Source of the DNA: an uncultured Enterobacterales bacterium
Lineage (GTDB): Bacteria; Pseudomonadota; Gammaproteobacteria; Enterobacterales; Enterobacteriaceae
Direction of reading: 5' to 3'
Assembly (NCBI GenBank): GCA_946478305.1
Contig: CAMLBO010000002.1
Coordinates: forward strand, 1-64,000
Length of the DNA stretch: 64,000 nucleotides
The notes beneath the pieces were generated by a model. The model was not told the origin of the DNA, did no database searches, and saw nothing but the letters and a program-made list of their open reading frames with translations. Positions 20,607 through 30,318 of the stretch are shown here, one piece after another (the first letter of the stretch is position 1; every line of letters begins with the position of its first letter). The position numbers and the translations under genes are program-made.

Positions 20607-21677
20607 TTACTTCGCAGTGCTGCTCTGGTTGAACGCCGCCTGCATAACTGCCACCATCGCGTCGTTCTGCGACTGGCTGAGGGCATGTCCTTTAGGATCA
20701 AGGAACTGCAGGCTACTGCGGTTGTCGAGATCGCCGACCTGAAGTTTGTAATCACCGGAAGTCAGACCCGGATCTTTCGCACCTAAGGTATCCCACGCGT
20801 CGTCATTCAACGGTTTGTAGGTCACAGACAGCGTACCCTGCGGACGGCTGCTGTCGGTTACTTTCATGCCCGCTTTCGCCAGGGCATTTGGCAGACGATC
20901 CCATACCACACCGTAAGTTGAACGCACGATCAGTACCGGTAATCCGGTGTCGTCAGCGCCGCTTTGTACGTCAATTTCGCCGACTTTGCGGTTATCCAGA
21001 CGGGCTTGTGCATCCTGCTGAACTTTATCCAGGCTTGCGGTAATGGAGTTCAGCATCTGGCTGTTGTAACGCTGGATTTCAGCCGGTGCGGTAACGACTT
21101 TACCTTGCTGTTTGAGCTCAAGCGTTTTCACCGTCAGGGCTAACTGGTAGCTCTGCTGCTGAACGCTGATCTGGTAACGGCCCTGATACTGGAAGTCTTC
21201 GTCAGCACGATTCCAGTCAACCATGTCGGTAGACAGCGTCTGGTTAGCATCATCGCGGCTGGCAATTTTAAAGTTATTTTGCTGAACGGCTTTAACCACG
21301 TTATTCCACAGGTCGCGGTTTTGCGGGGTGTTTTCCAGCAATACGGTACCGCTGTCACCCGTGAACTGGGTACGCGAACCGTTAAGCAACGCCAGTGGCT
21401 GCATTGGCGGACGGATATCCAGCTGCTTGCCCACGTTGCCTTTCAGCTCACCGGTAGGGATATCATAGGTACCATTCTGCAGTGGCAGAATCATCCCGGC
21501 GGGAGCTTTCAGCTCTTTGACAGGAGGTGCATCAAGGTAGGCTTCATCGCCGCTTACCTGACGTTTATAGCGCTGATCGCTGGAACAGGCGGCTAACAGC
21601 ATAATGAGGGAAACCCCCACCACTTTTGCGACCATGGACTTTTGCAATCTGGTTTTTTGAACTAATGAACAGGCCAT
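20607..21677 (-). CDS. bamC: Outer-membrane protein assembly factor BamC (lipoprotein)
   Basis: Lipoprotein subunit of the BAM complex that inserts beta-barrel proteins in the outer membrane. About 356 residues. The lipobox is LLAACSS, after an 18-residue hydrophobic stretch, and the following [20 protein letters not shown] matches the unstructured N-terminal lasso of E. coli BamC. Two helix-grip domains follow; the end reads [20 protein letters not shown]. The start is the ATG at 21675-21677, with AGGGAG upstream; the TTG just before it is not needed. It lies 16 bases after dapA and is probably co-transcribed with it. Confidence 0.93.
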   Translation of the reverse strand: MACSLVQKTRLQKSMVAKVVGVSLIMLLAACSSDQRYKRQVSGDEAYLDAPPVKELKAPAGMILPLQNGTYDIPTGELKGNVGKQLDIRPPMQPLALLNGSRTQFTGDSGTVLLENTPQNRDLWNNVVKAVQQNNFKIASRDDANQTLSTDMVDWNRADEDFQYQGRYQISVQQQSYQLALTVKTLELKQQGKVVTAPAEIQRYNSQMLNSITASLDKVQQDAQARLDNRKVGEIDVQSGADDTGLPVLIVRSTYGVVWDRLPNALAKAGMKVTDSSRPQGTLSVTYKPLNDDAWDTLGAKDPGLTSGDYKLQVGDLDNRSSLQFLDPKGHALSQSQNDAMVAVMQAAFNQSSTAK

Positions 21678-21693
21678 CAAATCTCCCTAAGAG

Positions 21694-22575
21694 TTACAGC
21701 AAACCGGCGCTTTTTAATGCGTTTTCCACTACCGGACGGGCAGCATCTGTTAACGGCGTCATAGGCAGACGCAGTGTATCGGTTGCCATCAACCCCAGTG
21801 CCTTACAGGCCCATTTCACCGGGATCGGGTTTGCTTCTACAAACAAATGCTGATGCAACGGCATCAAGCGCTGATTTAAGCGACGCGCTTCGGCAAAGTT
21901 GCCCTGCGCGGCCAGCTCACAAAGTTGTGCCATTTCACGTGCTGCCACGTTAGCTGTCACGGAAATAACCCCTTTGCCGCCGAGTTGCATGAAGTCCAAA
22001 CCGCTGGCGTCATCGCCGCTCAACAGAATGAAGTCTTCATCATCAACCAGCACTTGGATCTGGCTAACACGACTTAAGTTCCCTGTTGCCTCTTTAAGAG
22101 CAACAATATTCTTTATTTTTGCTAAACGCGCCACGGTTGGCGGCAGCATGTCGCAGCCGGTACGTGATGGCACGTTATAGAGAATTTGCGGCAGGGCCGT
22201 ATGTTCAGCAATGGCTTTAAAATGCTGAAACAGACCTTCCTGAGTCGGGCGGTTATAATAAGGCGTGACGGTCAGACAGCCTACAACGCCTGTATTTTCA
22301 AAGCGTTGGGTGAGAGAAATCGCTTCCGCGGTGGAGTTAGCACCGGTTCCGGCAATAATTGGAATGCGCCCGTCGGCCAACTCTAGCGTTTGCATGACCA
22401 CGTCACCGTGCTCGTCATGCGTTAACGTCGCCGACTCACCGGTTGTGCCTACGGAAACGATCGCCGCAGTACCACTGGACACATGATAATCAATCAGTTT
22501 TTTTAAACTCGCACGATCGACGGCACCTTTGTCGTCCATCGGCGTAACCAGTGCAACAATACTTCCCGTAAACAT
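21694..22575 (-). CDS. dapA: 4-hydroxy-tetrahydrodipicolinate synthase
   Basis: First committed enzyme of lysine/diaminopimelate synthesis, condensing pyruvate with aspartate semialdehyde. 293 residues with the class I aldolase TIM-barrel residues: Thr44-Thr45 in VGTTGES, the active-site Tyr in LYNVPSRTG and the Schiff-base Lys in IVALKEATG near residue 161. The ATG at 22573-22575 ([13 protein letters not shown]) has GGAGGGGAAGG upstream. Divergent from gcvR and upstream of bamC, as in E. coli. Confidence 0.95.
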   Translation of the reverse strand: MFTGSIVALVTPMDDKGAVDRASLKKLIDYHVSSGTAAIVSVGTTGESATLTHDEHGDVVMQTLELADGRIPIIAGTGANSTAEAISLTQRFENTGVVGCLTVTPYYNRPTQEGLFQHFKAIAEHTALPQILYNVPSRTGCDMLPPTVARLAKIKNIVALKEATGNLSRVSQIQVLVDDEDFILLSGDDASGLDFMQLGGKGVISVTANVAAREMAQLCELAAQGNFAEARRLNQRLMPLHQHLFVEANPIPVKWACKALGLMATDTLRLPMTPLTDAARPVVENALKSAGLL

Positions 22576-22683
22576 TGACCTTCCCCTCCACAAACAGGTC
22601 ACTCATGGTACTTTTGACACCACTGCAAAAGCAAGCAATCAACGTGTTGTAAGCGCTTGTCCGGCGGTTTTTTTTATGTTTAC

Positions 22684-22720
22684 CTTGGGAATACTCCCAA
22701 GCATGACAGGAAGAGCAATT
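22684..22720 (+). promoter_or_regulatory. Hairpin and ribosome site before gcvR
   Basis: CTTGGGA (22684-22690) and TCCCAAG (22695-22701) form a 7-bp hairpin with a 4-base loop, directly before an in-frame ATG (22703). The AGGAAGAG that follows (22709-22716) is well spaced for the TTG at 22721, which supports TTG as the start and would let the hairpin hide the ATG. Confidence 0.5.
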
Positions 22721-23281
22721 TTGCCGCAGCCACAACAACACTATCTTGTTATCACCGCATTAGGTGCAGACCGCCCAGGTATCGTGAATACCATTACCCG
22801 TCAGGTCAGCAGTTGCGGTTGTAATATTGAAGACAGCCGTCTGGCGATGCTCGGTGACGAGTTCACCTTTATCATGTTTCTTTCTGGCAGTTGGAACGCC
22901 ATCACCCTGATTGAGTCTACCTTGCCGCAAAAAGGCGCAGAGCTAGAGTTGTTGATCGTGATGAAACGTACCAGCGCCCACGAACGCCCACCCATGCCAG
23001 CAACTGTGTGGGTTAAGGTCGAAGTCAAAGATTCACCGCACCTGATAGAACGCTTTACCGATTTGTTTGATACGCACCAGATGAACATTGCCGAACTGGC
23101 GTCAAAGACCCGCCCGGCAGAGGGCGGGAATCCAGCTCAGTTGTCTATACAGATAACCGCCCATAGCCCGGCGAACACGGATGCGACAATTATTGAGCAA
23201 GCTTTTCATCAGCTATGTACAGAACTGAATGCGCAAGGCAGTATTAATGTCGTGAGCAACACTCAGCATGAAGACAATTGA
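22721..23281 (+). CDS. gcvR: Glycine cleavage system transcriptional repressor GcvR
   Basis: Regulator that binds GcvA and blocks activation of the glycine cleavage operon. 186 residues with two ACT domains: the first from QHYLVITALGADRPGIVNT through GCNIEDSRLAMLG, the second from VKVEVKDSPHLIERFTDLF. I chose the TTG at 22721 (MPQPQQHYLV), which gives the same five residues before QHYLV as E. coli GcvR and has AGGAAGAG upstream; the alternative ATG at 22703 adds six residues. bcp follows after 12 bases. Confidence 0.9.
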   Translation: MPQPQQHYLVITALGADRPGIVNTITRQVSSCGCNIEDSRLAMLGDEFTFIMFLSGSWNAITLIESTLPQKGAELELLIVMKRTSAHERPPMPATVWVKVEVKDSPHLIERFTDLFDTHQMNIAELASKTRPAEGGNPAQLSIQITAHSPANTDATIIEQAFHQLCTELNAQGSINVVSNTQHEDN

Positions 23282-23293
23282 CGGAGATATAAA

Positions 23294-23761
23294 ATGAGCC
23301 CACTGAAAGCCGGTGATTCTGCGCCGCAATTTAGTTTGCCAGATCAGGACGGCGAACAGATTAATCTGGCCGACTTCCAGGGACAGAAGGTCCTGGTCTA
23401 TTTCTACCCTAAGGCCATGACGCCAGGTTGTACTGTTCAGGCCTGTGGCCTGCGTGACAATATGGATCAATTGAAAGAAGCTGGCGTAGAAGTGCTGGGG
23501 ATCAGCACCGATAAACCAGAAAAACTGTCCAAATTTGCCGAAAAAGAGCTGCTGAACTTCACGCTGTTGTCCGACGAAGATCACAAAGTTTGCGAACAGT
23601 TTGGTGTCTGGGGCGAGAAAAGCTTTATGGGGAAAACCTACGACGGCATTCACCGCATCAGCTTCCTGCTCGACGGTAACGGTAAGGTTGAAAAAGTTTT
23701 CGACGATTTCAAAACCAGTAATCACCACGACATCGTCATGGCTTATCTGAACGAGAAGTAA
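23294..23761 (+). CDS. bcp: Thioredoxin-dependent peroxiredoxin Bcp (PrxQ type)
   Basis: Reduces hydroperoxides in the cytoplasm using thioredoxin. 155 residues. The peroxidatic Cys46 and resolving Cys51 are in TPGCTVQACGLRDN, the atypical two-cysteine arrangement of the BCP/PrxQ group. The C-terminal FDDFKTSNHHD is strongly conserved with E. coli. It follows gcvR closely and ends before a bidirectional terminator. Confidence 0.95.
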   Translation: MSPLKAGDSAPQFSLPDQDGEQINLADFQGQKVLVYFYPKAMTPGCTVQACGLRDNMDQLKEAGVEVLGISTDKPEKLSKFAEKELLNFTLLSDEDHKVCEQFGVWGEKSFMGKTYDGIHRISFLLDGNGKVEKVFDDFKTSNHHDIVMAYLNEK

Positions 23762-23783
23762 GGCTTCGCGACAGCGAATAAGA

Positions 23784-23813
23784 TAAAAAAAAGCGCAGAC
23801 GCGCTTTTTTTAT
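23784..23813. terminator. Bidirectional terminator between bcp and perM
   Basis: AAAAAAAGCGC AGAC GCGCTTTTTTT, between convergent genes. Confidence 0.85.
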
Positions 23814-23838
23814 TTTTTTTAAAAACGTACAAAACGCC

Positions 23839-24903
23839 CTAAGGCGTCTCGTTCAGCAGTTCATCAGGCCAGACGTGAACCACGGCTTTGACCAACGTTG
23901 CCAGTGGAATCGCAAAGAACACGCCCCAAAATCCCCACAGCCCCCCGAAGATCACCACGGATAGAATAATCACCAGCGGATGGAGATTCACCGCTTCAGA
24001 GAACAGCAGCGGGACAATCACGTTGCCATCGAGTCCCTGAACCACCAGATAAGCGACAAACAACGTCCAGAAATCAGCCCCCATCCCCCACTGGAACAAT
24101 GCCACCACCACCACCGGGATAGTAACCAACATAGCGCCGATGTACGGTATAAGTACCGACAGGCCAACCAGCACCGCCAGCAGCAACGAATAGCGCATAT
24201 CCATGATGAAAAACACCAGATAGGTCGCCACGCCGACAATAATCATCTCCAGCACTTTGCCACGAATATAATTGGTGATTTGCTGATTCATCTCCTGCCA
24301 GACCAGACCCGCCAGACCTCGATCTCGCGGCAACACGCGCCGCACCGCGCTGAGCATCTGTTCCTTATCTTTAAGCAGGAAAAATACCATCATCGGTACC
24401 AGAATCAGATAAATCGCCAGCGTCAGCAGGCCCACCAACGACGCGAGAGAGAATTTCACCAGATTGTCACCCACGCCAGAAAGTTTGGCGCGCAGGTTTT
24501 CAGCCATCATATCGATGATCCCGGCGTCAACCAGTGCCGGATAACGTTTAGGCAGGGTAGCGGCGAAATCGTAAAAACGGTTGAGCATGCTCGGCAGATC
24601 GGCCATCAGATTGATACCCTGTTGCCAGGTAACCGGGGCGATAACAAAGACCGCCAGCATCACCACACCGGCGAAAATCAGTAACACCACGCTGGTCGCC
24701 AACGTACGGGATAATCCCAGATGTTGCAGCCGGGCCACCGGCCATTCGAGTAGATAGGCCAGCACAATCGCCACTAATAACGGGGCGAGAATACCGTTAA
24801 GAAAATAGAGAATACAAAACCCTGCGACCAGAATTGCCAGTAAGGCGATGGCCTGTGGATCAGTGAAACGGCGGCGGTACCATTGTAATAACATCTCTAA
24901 CAT
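23839..24903 (-). CDS. perM: AI-2E family transporter PerM
   Basis: Inner-membrane permease of the AI-2E transporter (DUF20) family; the substrate of PerM is not established. 354 residues with about eight membrane segments, including IALLAILVAGFCILYFLNG, LVAIVLAYLLEWPVARL, ASLVGLLTLAIYLILVPMM and PLVIILSVVIFGGLWGFWGV. The ATG at 24901-24903 (MLEMLLQWYRRRF) has AGGAG eight bases upstream and matches the E. coli start. Between bcp and bepA, as in E. coli K-12 apart from the hyf genes. Confidence 0.92.
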   Translation of the reverse strand: MLEMLLQWYRRRFTDPQAIALLAILVAGFCILYFLNGILAPLLVAIVLAYLLEWPVARLQHLGLSRTLATSVVLLIFAGVVMLAVFVIAPVTWQQGINLMADLPSMLNRFYDFAATLPKRYPALVDAGIIDMMAENLRAKLSGVGDNLVKFSLASLVGLLTLAIYLILVPMMVFFLLKDKEQMLSAVRRVLPRDRGLAGLVWQEMNQQITNYIRGKVLEMIIVGVATYLVFFIMDMRYSLLLAVLVGLSVLIPYIGAMLVTIPVVVVALFQWGMGADFWTLFVAYLVVQGLDGNVIVPLLFSEAVNLHPLVIILSVVIFGGLWGFWGVFFAIPLATLVKAVVHVWPDELLNETP

Positions 24904-25182
24904 CGGATATCGCTCCTGTAAGATCCTTGTAAAACGGGTGAGCACAGCACTTGCTGCCTCGCTGCTCTGCTCCAGCCATAAGGTAACTTTTTGCTGAATC
25001 AGTTGTCACAGAGTGTAACGGTTAAACGCTTCAAAATTTTCTGAGATGACTACTATTAAGTATCAGAAAAATAGCAAAGAATGTGCCTGCGCAAGAGTGT
25101 ACTGGAGTCCGTTTCACGGAAGAAGAGCTCTTATGGCTGTTTACGTCAGAGTGATCAACTATTCATTGGGAATGGCTTAATT

Positions 25183-26703
25183 ATGGCAATGCGGTTTAAC
25201 AAAACGCTGAGCGCCCTTTTGGTGGGCGCGGTGTTGGCAGGCGCGACACTCCCTGCCATTGCAGATGACAGCACTTACTGGACCACGCCTATCGCGTCCT
25301 CCAACCCAAACAAACCGATGATATCCGATCAGTTGCCCGATATGGGTACCACGGCCGGAGGCACGCTCAGTATCGCTCAGGAAATGCAAATGGGCGATTT
25401 CTATGTTCGCCAGATGCGCGCCAGTACGCCACTGATAAACGATCCGTTGCTCAATAATTATATCAATGAACTCGGTCAGCGACTGGTTGCCAGCGCTTAC
25501 TCAGTGAGAACGCCTTTCCACTTTTTTATCGTCAATAATGATGAGCTTAACGCCTTTGCCTTCTTTGGCGGCAACGTGGTGCTGCACTCAGCCCTGTTTC
25601 GCTATACCGATAACGAAAGCCAACTGGCTTCGGTCATGGCGCATGAGATCTCGCACGTCACCCAGCGCCATCTGGCGCGTGCGATGGAAGACCAACAAAA
25701 AAGTGCCCCGCTAACCTGGGTAGGCGCACTCGGCTCGATTCTGCTGGCGATGGCCAGCCCGCAGGCCGGTATGGCTGCGCTGACCGGTACCCTGGCGGGG
25801 ACCCAGCAGAATATGATCAGTTTTACACAGGGTAACGAGCAAGAAGCTGACCGTATTGGCATTCAGGTATTACAACGCGCCGGTTTTGACCCGCAGGCCA
25901 TGCCCGCTTTTCTGCAAAAACTGGCGGATCTGTCGAGCTACTCCAGCAAGCCCCCTGAAATGTTGCTGACGCACCCCCTGCCTGACAGCCGCCTGGCGGA
26001 TATCCGCAACCGTGCTAATCAGATGTCTCACCCGACGGTGCATTCATCACAGAGTTTCCTGTTAGCCAAAGTGCGTATCCTCGGCATGTACGGTTCAGAA
26101 TCCTATCCGCTGAGTGATGACTATCTTCGCCAACTGAGCAATGGCAATGTTCGCGAACAGTTAGCCGCTAAATACGGCCAGGCCTTGCAATTCTATAAAG
26201 CTAAAAAATACGATCAGGCACGCGCAATTCTGGATGGATTGCTGGCGAAAGATCCGGGAAACGATTGGCTCCTGGATTTATCCACCGACGTTGATATCGA
26301 TCAGAAACGGGCTCCGCAGGCGATCGCCCGGTTGGAAAAAGCCAACGCCGAGAGCAGTAAAAACCCGGTGCTGCTGCTTAACTTAGCCAATGCCTATGTG
26401 GAAGGTGGCCAGCCCGCCAACGCCAGCCGTATCCTTAACCGCTATACTTTTACTTATCCTGATGATCCTAATGGTTGGGATTTACTGTCGCAGGCCAATG
26501 CGGCTCAGGGGCTGCGGGCACAGGAACTGGCGGCCAGAGCCGAAAGTATGGCGCTGGTCGGCCGTTTGGATCAGGCGATAGACTTATTGAGTAACGCGAG
26601 CGCGCTGCAAAAACTGGGGAGCCTGGAACAGGCCCGCTACGATGCCCGTATCGATCAGTTGCGTCAGTTGCAAAGGCGTTTCCGTCAATATCAGAAAGGC
26701 TAA
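25183..26703 (+). CDS. bepA: Periplasmic metalloprotease/chaperone BepA
   Basis: M48-family protein that helps assembly of, or degrades, outer-membrane proteins such as LptD. 506 residues. The signal peptide ([20 protein letters not shown], cleaved after PAIA) precedes a peptidase domain with the zinc motif [12 protein letters not shown] and the third-ligand region NEQEADRIG, then a TPR-rich C-terminal half ([20 protein letters not shown] and following). An in-frame extension to 25081 exists, but the MAMRFNK start gives the signal peptide. yfgD follows after 27 bases. Confidence 0.92.
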   Translation: MAMRFNKTLSALLVGAVLAGATLPAIADDSTYWTTPIASSNPNKPMISDQLPDMGTTAGGTLSIAQEMQMGDFYVRQMRASTPLINDPLLNNYINELGQRLVASAYSVRTPFHFFIVNNDELNAFAFFGGNVVLHSALFRYTDNESQLASVMAHEISHVTQRHLARAMEDQQKSAPLTWVGALGSILLAMASPQAGMAALTGTLAGTQQNMISFTQGNEQEADRIGIQVLQRAGFDPQAMPAFLQKLADLSSYSSKPPEMLLTHPLPDSRLADIRNRANQMSHPTVHSSQSFLLAKVRILGMYGSESYPLSDDYLRQLSNGNVREQLAAKYGQALQFYKAKKYDQARAILDGLLAKDPGNDWLLDLSTDVDIDQKRAPQAIARLEKANAESSKNPVLLLNLANAYVEGGQPANASRILNRYTFTYPDDPNGWDLLSQANAAQGLRAQELAARAESMALVGRLDQAIDLLSNASALQKLGSLEQARYDARIDQLRQLQRRFRQYQKG

Positions 26704-26730
26704 GCCTTTCAGGAATCAGAGGAGTTCAAC

Positions 26731-27090
26731 ATGCCACCACATGATGTCGCGATTTACCATAACCCGCGCTGTAGCAAGAGCCGTGAAACGCTGAAATTGC
26801 TGGAAGAGAAAGGCCTGAAGCCAGATGTGATTATGTATCTGGAAACACCGCCTTCCCTCGATACGTTGAAAGAGCTGGTCCGTAAGTTGGGATTCAGTTC
26901 GGCGCGTGAATTGATGCGTAAAGGCGAAGAGATTTACAAAGAACGCAATTTGGCCGATCCGGCGATGAACGAACAGCAACTGCTGCAGGCATTGGCCGAT
27001 CATCCGCGACTGATAGAGCGCCCGATTGTGCTGGCAAACGGTAAAGCCCGTCTGGGGCGCCCGCCAGAGCAGGTACTTGACATTCTTTAG
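26731..27090 (+). CDS. yfgD: Glutaredoxin-type arsenate reductase family protein YfgD
   Basis: 119-residue ArsC-family protein. The catalytic cysteine is in IYHNPRCSKSRETL near residue 14, and the later RPIVLANGKARLGRPPEQVL carries an Arg-Pro segment typical of ArsC. It looks catalytically competent for arsenate reduction, but E. coli YfgD sits away from the ars operon and its physiological role is unproved. Probably co-transcribed with bepA. Confidence 0.9.
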   Translation: MPPHDVAIYHNPRCSKSRETLKLLEEKGLKPDVIMYLETPPSLDTLKELVRKLGFSSARELMRKGEEIYKERNLADPAMNEQQLLQALADHPRLIERPIVLANGKARLGRPPEQVLDIL

Positions 27091-27100
27091 CGCAGGAAAT

Positions 27101-27122
27101 GCCTGTAGCGGGTGCTACAGGC
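27101..27122. terminator. Hairpin between convergent yfgD and hda
   Basis: GCCTGTAGC (27101-27109) pairs with GCTACAGGC (27114-27122) around 4 bases and covers the hda stop codon. No T-run follows, so termination is uncertain. Confidence 0.45.
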
Positions 27123-27816
27123 TGAGAATATCTTTGACGAAAGGAATAGTGAGTTTGCGCTGCGCAGTGATCGAGGCCCGATCGAGCTGATCCAGCGTAG
27201 TAAATAGTGTGCGCATCTCACGATCCAACCGCTTTAACAGGAAACGTCCGACGTCTTCGGGCAGTTCAAAACCGCGCAATTTTGCCCGCAGCTGCAGCGC
27301 TTGCAGTTTCTCTTCATCAGACAACGGCTGAAGTTTATAGATTTGCCCCCAGTCCAACCGTGAGGCTAAATCCGGCAGGCTAAGATTGAGCTGGCGCGGC
27401 GGGCGATCGCCGGTGATAAACAGCCGCGTACGCCCGGTTTCCAAAATACGGTTATAGAGATGGAAAACCGCGGCTTCCCACTCATCATCCCCGGCAATAC
27501 CTTCGATGTTATCGATACAGACCAGCGCCAGATGCTCCATGCCGTCCAGCACTTCCGGAACAAAATAGGCCCGTTTATCGAGCGGCACATAGCCTACGGC
27601 TTCACCGCGCTGGGAAAGCTCCGCACAGGCCGCGTGCAGCAAGTGGCTGCGTCCGCCACCTTCACGTGACCAGAAATAGATATAGGTGCCATGCTCCTGA
27701 TGCAGCGCCGTCTGAATCGCAGAGAGCAGAGAGGGGTTCTCGCCCGGATAAAAACTAGCAAAAGTTTCATCATCGGGAAGATAGAGTGGCAGGGAAAGCT
27801 GTGCCGGCGTATTCAG
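27115..27816 (-). CDS. hda: DnaA inactivator Hda
   Basis: AAA+ protein that, bound to the DNA-loaded sliding clamp, promotes hydrolysis of DnaA-bound ATP and so prevents re-initiation. The clamp-binding motif QLSLPL is at residues 6-11 and an altered P-loop [12 protein letters not shown] is near residue 45, with the C-terminal [20 protein letters not shown] placed the start at the CTG at 27814-27816, preceded by GAGGTG, giving 233 residues like E. coli Hda, which is reported to start at CTG. A TTG at 27829-27831 would add five residues (MVEVL). Confidence 0.92.
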   Translation of the reverse strand: MNTPAQLSLPLYLPDDETFASFYPGENPSLLSAIQTALHQEHGTYIYFWSREGGGRSHLLHAACAELSQRGEAVGYVPLDKRAYFVPEVLDGMEHLALVCIDNIEGIAGDDEWEAAVFHLYNRILETGRTRLFITGDRPPRQLNLSLPDLASRLDWGQIYKLQPLSDEEKLQALQLRAKLRGFELPEDVGRFLLKRLDREMRTLFTTLDQLDRASITAQRKLTIPFVKDILSL

Positions 27817-27977
27817 AAGCACCTCAACCAATACGGTCTGAAAACCGCGAATGTTGTTATCAACAAAAAGTTGTTATCTCAGCTGTTATCTAAACGGATA
27901 AGTACAGGCAGAATTCTAGCATAGGATCCCGGCGAAATTGAACTGTGCCCCTTACAACCGCTTGCTAAGCGAACGAA

Positions 27978-28004
27978 CCGCCAAAGAGAGATCCTCTATG
28001 GCGG
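27978..28004 (-). terminator. Possible uraA terminator
   Basis: CCGCCA-A-AGAG pairs with CTCT-A-TGGCGG just after the uraA stop. The following T-run is poor. Confidence 0.45.
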
Positions 28005-28021
28005 GATTTGACATCAGGGGA

Positions 28022-29314
28022 TCAGGTCGAAGGATGTTCCCGCTCGTCCTCAATATCAATGATCTCTTCTTCGCCACGCACCAGCTCAATCACCTTAAAC
28101 AGCAGGCTAAGGAAGATGCCAACGATGGTCGCCAATGCCATGCCTTTCAATTCGGCTGCGCCAATGTGAATTTTCGCGCCGCTGACACCAATGATCAAAA
28201 TCACCGCCGTCAGGATCAGGTTCTGCGCTTTGTTATAATCCACTTTCGATTCAATCAGTACGCGAATACCGGACGCACCAATCACGCCGTAAAGCAGCAG
28301 GGAAACGCCGCCCATCACCGGTACCGGAACGGCCTGAATCGCCGCCGCCAGCTTACCGACGCACGAAAGCATGATGGCAAGTACAGCTGCTCCGCCAATA
28401 ACCCAGGTGCTGTACACCTTGGTTATAGCCATGACGCCGATGTTTTCACCATAGGTCGTGTTCGGCGTTGAACCAAAGAAACCTGACAACACGGTAGACA
28501 ATCCGTTGGCCAGCATGGAACGGTGCAAGCCAGGATCTTTGAGCAGATCTTTCTTCACGATGTTGGCCGTCACCACCAGATGGCCAACGTGTTCGGCAAT
28601 CACCACCAGCGCAGCGGGCAGAATGGTCAGAATAGCCACCCACTCAAAACGCGGCGTGTAGAAGGTCGGCAGGGCAAACCAGTGTGCCTGCGCAATGGGG
28701 GTGGTATCGACCACGCCCATAAAGAACGACAGCGCATAACCGACCAGCACGCCGATCAGAATCGGAATGATGGCCAGGAAACCGCGGAACAACACCGAAC
28801 CCAGCACCGTCACGCCAAGGGTAACCATCGAAATAGTGATGGTAGTAGAGTCCACGGATACACCGTCAGCGGGTAATAGCCCGGCCATATTAGCCGCCAC
28901 ACCTGCCAGTTCCAACCCGATAACCGCAACAATCGCCCCCATCGCTGCCGGTGGGAACATCACGTTAATCCAGCCAATTCCGGCTTTTTTCACAATCAAT
29001 GCCACCAGACAAAACAGCAGCCCGCAGACGATAAACCCACCCAGCGCCGCTTCATACCCCATGGGCAACAGCAACAGAACCGGCGAAATAAACGCAAAGC
29101 TCGAGCCCAGATAGGCCGGGATTTTGCCTTTACAGATGTAAAGATAGAGCAAGGTGCCGATACCATTGAACAGCAGCACCGTCGCGGGATTGATTTTAAA
29201 CAGAATGGGCACCAGTACCGTGGCGCCAAACATAGCGAACAGGTGCTGCAAGCTCAGGGGGATAGTTTGCAGGAGCGGCAGACGCTCGCTTACCCCGATG
29301 ACGCGACGGGTCAT
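28022..29314 (-). CDS. uraA: Uracil:proton symporter UraA
   Basis: Imports uracil across the inner membrane for salvage by Upp. 430 residues with the NCS2 fold: IPAYLGSSFAFISPVLLLLP in the TM3 region, LVVIAEHVGHLVVT containing the substrate/proton-binding Glu (TM8), and the signature GSTPNTTYGENIGVMAIT. It lies downstream of upp on the same strand, the E. coli arrangement, but here the two are separated by a palindromic repeat and a terminator. Confidence 0.95.
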   Translation of the reverse strand: MTRRVIGVSERLPLLQTIPLSLQHLFAMFGATVLVPILFKINPATVLLFNGIGTLLYLYICKGKIPAYLGSSFAFISPVLLLLPMGYEAALGGFIVCGLLFCLVALIVKKAGIGWINVMFPPAAMGAIVAVIGLELAGVAANMAGLLPADGVSVDSTTITISMVTLGVTVLGSVLFRGFLAIIPILIGVLVGYALSFFMGVVDTTPIAQAHWFALPTFYTPRFEWVAILTILPAALVVIAEHVGHLVVTANIVKKDLLKDPGLHRSMLANGLSTVLSGFFGSTPNTTYGENIGVMAITKVYSTWVIGGAAVLAIMLSCVGKLAAAIQAVPVPVMGGVSLLLYGVIGASGIRVLIESKVDYNKAQNLILTAVILIIGVSGAKIHIGAAELKGMALATIVGIFLSLLFKVIELVRGEEEIIDIEDEREHPST

Positions 29315-29383
29315 GGATTGATCCTCTCAATGGTGTGATGTGGTGTTGTTAAAACTGACTGTATAACGAATTCTTTTGCTCTA

Positions 29384-29495
29384 AATAATTCGGGTTGCAG
29401 GAAGGCGGCAAGCCCGTGAGTCTCCAGCAGCATAGAAAACCTGGTGACTGGGGCGAACGGGCGCAGCCAACGCACCTGCAACCTGAAGTATGACG
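29384..29495. repeat. ERIC-like interspersed palindromic repeat between upp and uraA
   Basis: About 112 bases with inverted ends: CGGGTTGCAGG near 29391-29401 and CCTGCAACCTGAAGT at 29475-29489. The internal pieces GGAAGGCGGCAAG and GCGCAGCCAACGCACCTGCA match from memory a non-coding repeat family common in Yersinia, Serratia, Pectobacterium and relatives. It has no coding capacity. If transcribed it would fold into a long hairpin between upp and uraA. Confidence 0.7.
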
Positions 29496-29498
29496 AGC

Positions 29499-29529
29499 AA
29501 AAAAAAGCCGACTTCTGAGTCGGCTATTA
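29499..29529 (-). terminator. upp terminator
   Basis: AGCCGACT TCTG AGTCGGCT stem; the minus strand continues with eight T residues. It lies just after the upp stop. Confidence 0.88.
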
Positions 29530-29537
29530 CATGCTGC

Positions 29538-30164
29538 TTATTTCGTACCAAATATCTTATCGCCCGCATCCCCGAGCCCCGGCATGATGTAACCATGCTC
29601 GTTGAGTCCCTGGTCAATGGAGGCGGTGTACAGCTCCACGTCTGGATGTGCTTTCTCCAGCGCGGCGATACCTTCAGGAGCCGCTACCAGCACCAGCACT
29701 TTAATGCTCTGACAACCGGCTTTTTTCAGCAGGTCGATAGTCGCGATCATGGAACCACCGGTCGCCAGCATTGGGTCAACCACCAGCGCCATACGCTCTT
29801 CGATATTAGACACCAGCTTCTGGAAATACGGCACCGGCAGCAAGGTTTCTTCATCACGATAAACGCCGACGACGCTGATACGCGCACTTGGTACGTGTTC
29901 CAGCACGCCTTCCATCATACCCAGACCTGCACGCAGAATCGGCACCACGGTAATTTTCTTGCCCTTGATTTGGTCAATCTCAACCGGACCGCACCAGCCT
30001 TCGATAGTGACTTTCTCAGTTTCCAAATCAGCGGTTGCTTCATACGTCAGCAGACTTCCCACCTCAGAAGCCAGTTCGCGAAAACGTTTCGTGCTGATGT
30101 CATTTTCACGCATCAGGCCCAGCTTGTGTCTCACCAGCGGGTGTTTCACCTCGACGATCTTCAT
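29538..30164 (-). CDS. upp: Uracil phosphoribosyltransferase
   Basis: Converts uracil and PRPP to UMP. 208 residues, identical in length to E. coli Upp. The PRPP loop is [18 protein letters not shown] and the uracil-binding C-terminal region is [15 protein letters not shown]. The ATG at 30162-30164 has AGGAG upstream; the in-frame extension of 49 codons is leader sequence. The promoter region has a long T-tract start (see separate entry). Confidence 0.96.
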   Translation of the reverse strand: MKIVEVKHPLVRHKLGLMRENDISTKRFRELASEVGSLLTYEATADLETEKVTIEGWCGPVEIDQIKGKKITVVPILRAGLGMMEGVLEHVPSARISVVGVYRDEETLLPVPYFQKLVSNIEERMALVVDPMLATGGSMIATIDLLKKAGCQSIKVLVLVAAPEGIAALEKAHPDVELYTASIDQGLNEHGYIMPGLGDAGDKIFGTK

Positions 30165-30193
30165 TTTTAATTCTCCTAAGGTGGTTGAGCTGC

Positions 30194-30215
30194 AAAAAAA
30201 AATCGCGAGATTATA
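30194..30215 (-). promoter_or_regulatory. upp promoter -10 and T-tract start region
   Basis: On the minus strand TATAAT (30210-30215) is followed five bases later by GA and nine T (30204 down to 30194). E. coli upp starts in the same way (G-A-T tract), where UTP-dependent slippage of RNA polymerase controls expression. No good -35 hexamer is seen. Confidence 0.8.
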
Positions 30216-30318
30216 ACGCCTTTTTTTTTGAACGCCACCGCGATTAAGTTGATCGGCATCAATAGAATCCTGATAAAGAGTATAGACACGAGAATGATCA
30301 ACACACCGCACAAGGGCC

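Noticed and set aside
23980-24684. 234-codon plus-strand frame opposite perM
   Set aside because: Antisense shadow of a clear membrane-protein gene; its His/Gln-rich translation is typical of the complement of hydrophobic codons.
29490-30170. 226-codon plus-strand frame opposite upp
   Set aside because: Antisense shadow of upp, with no family resemblance and no ribosome site.
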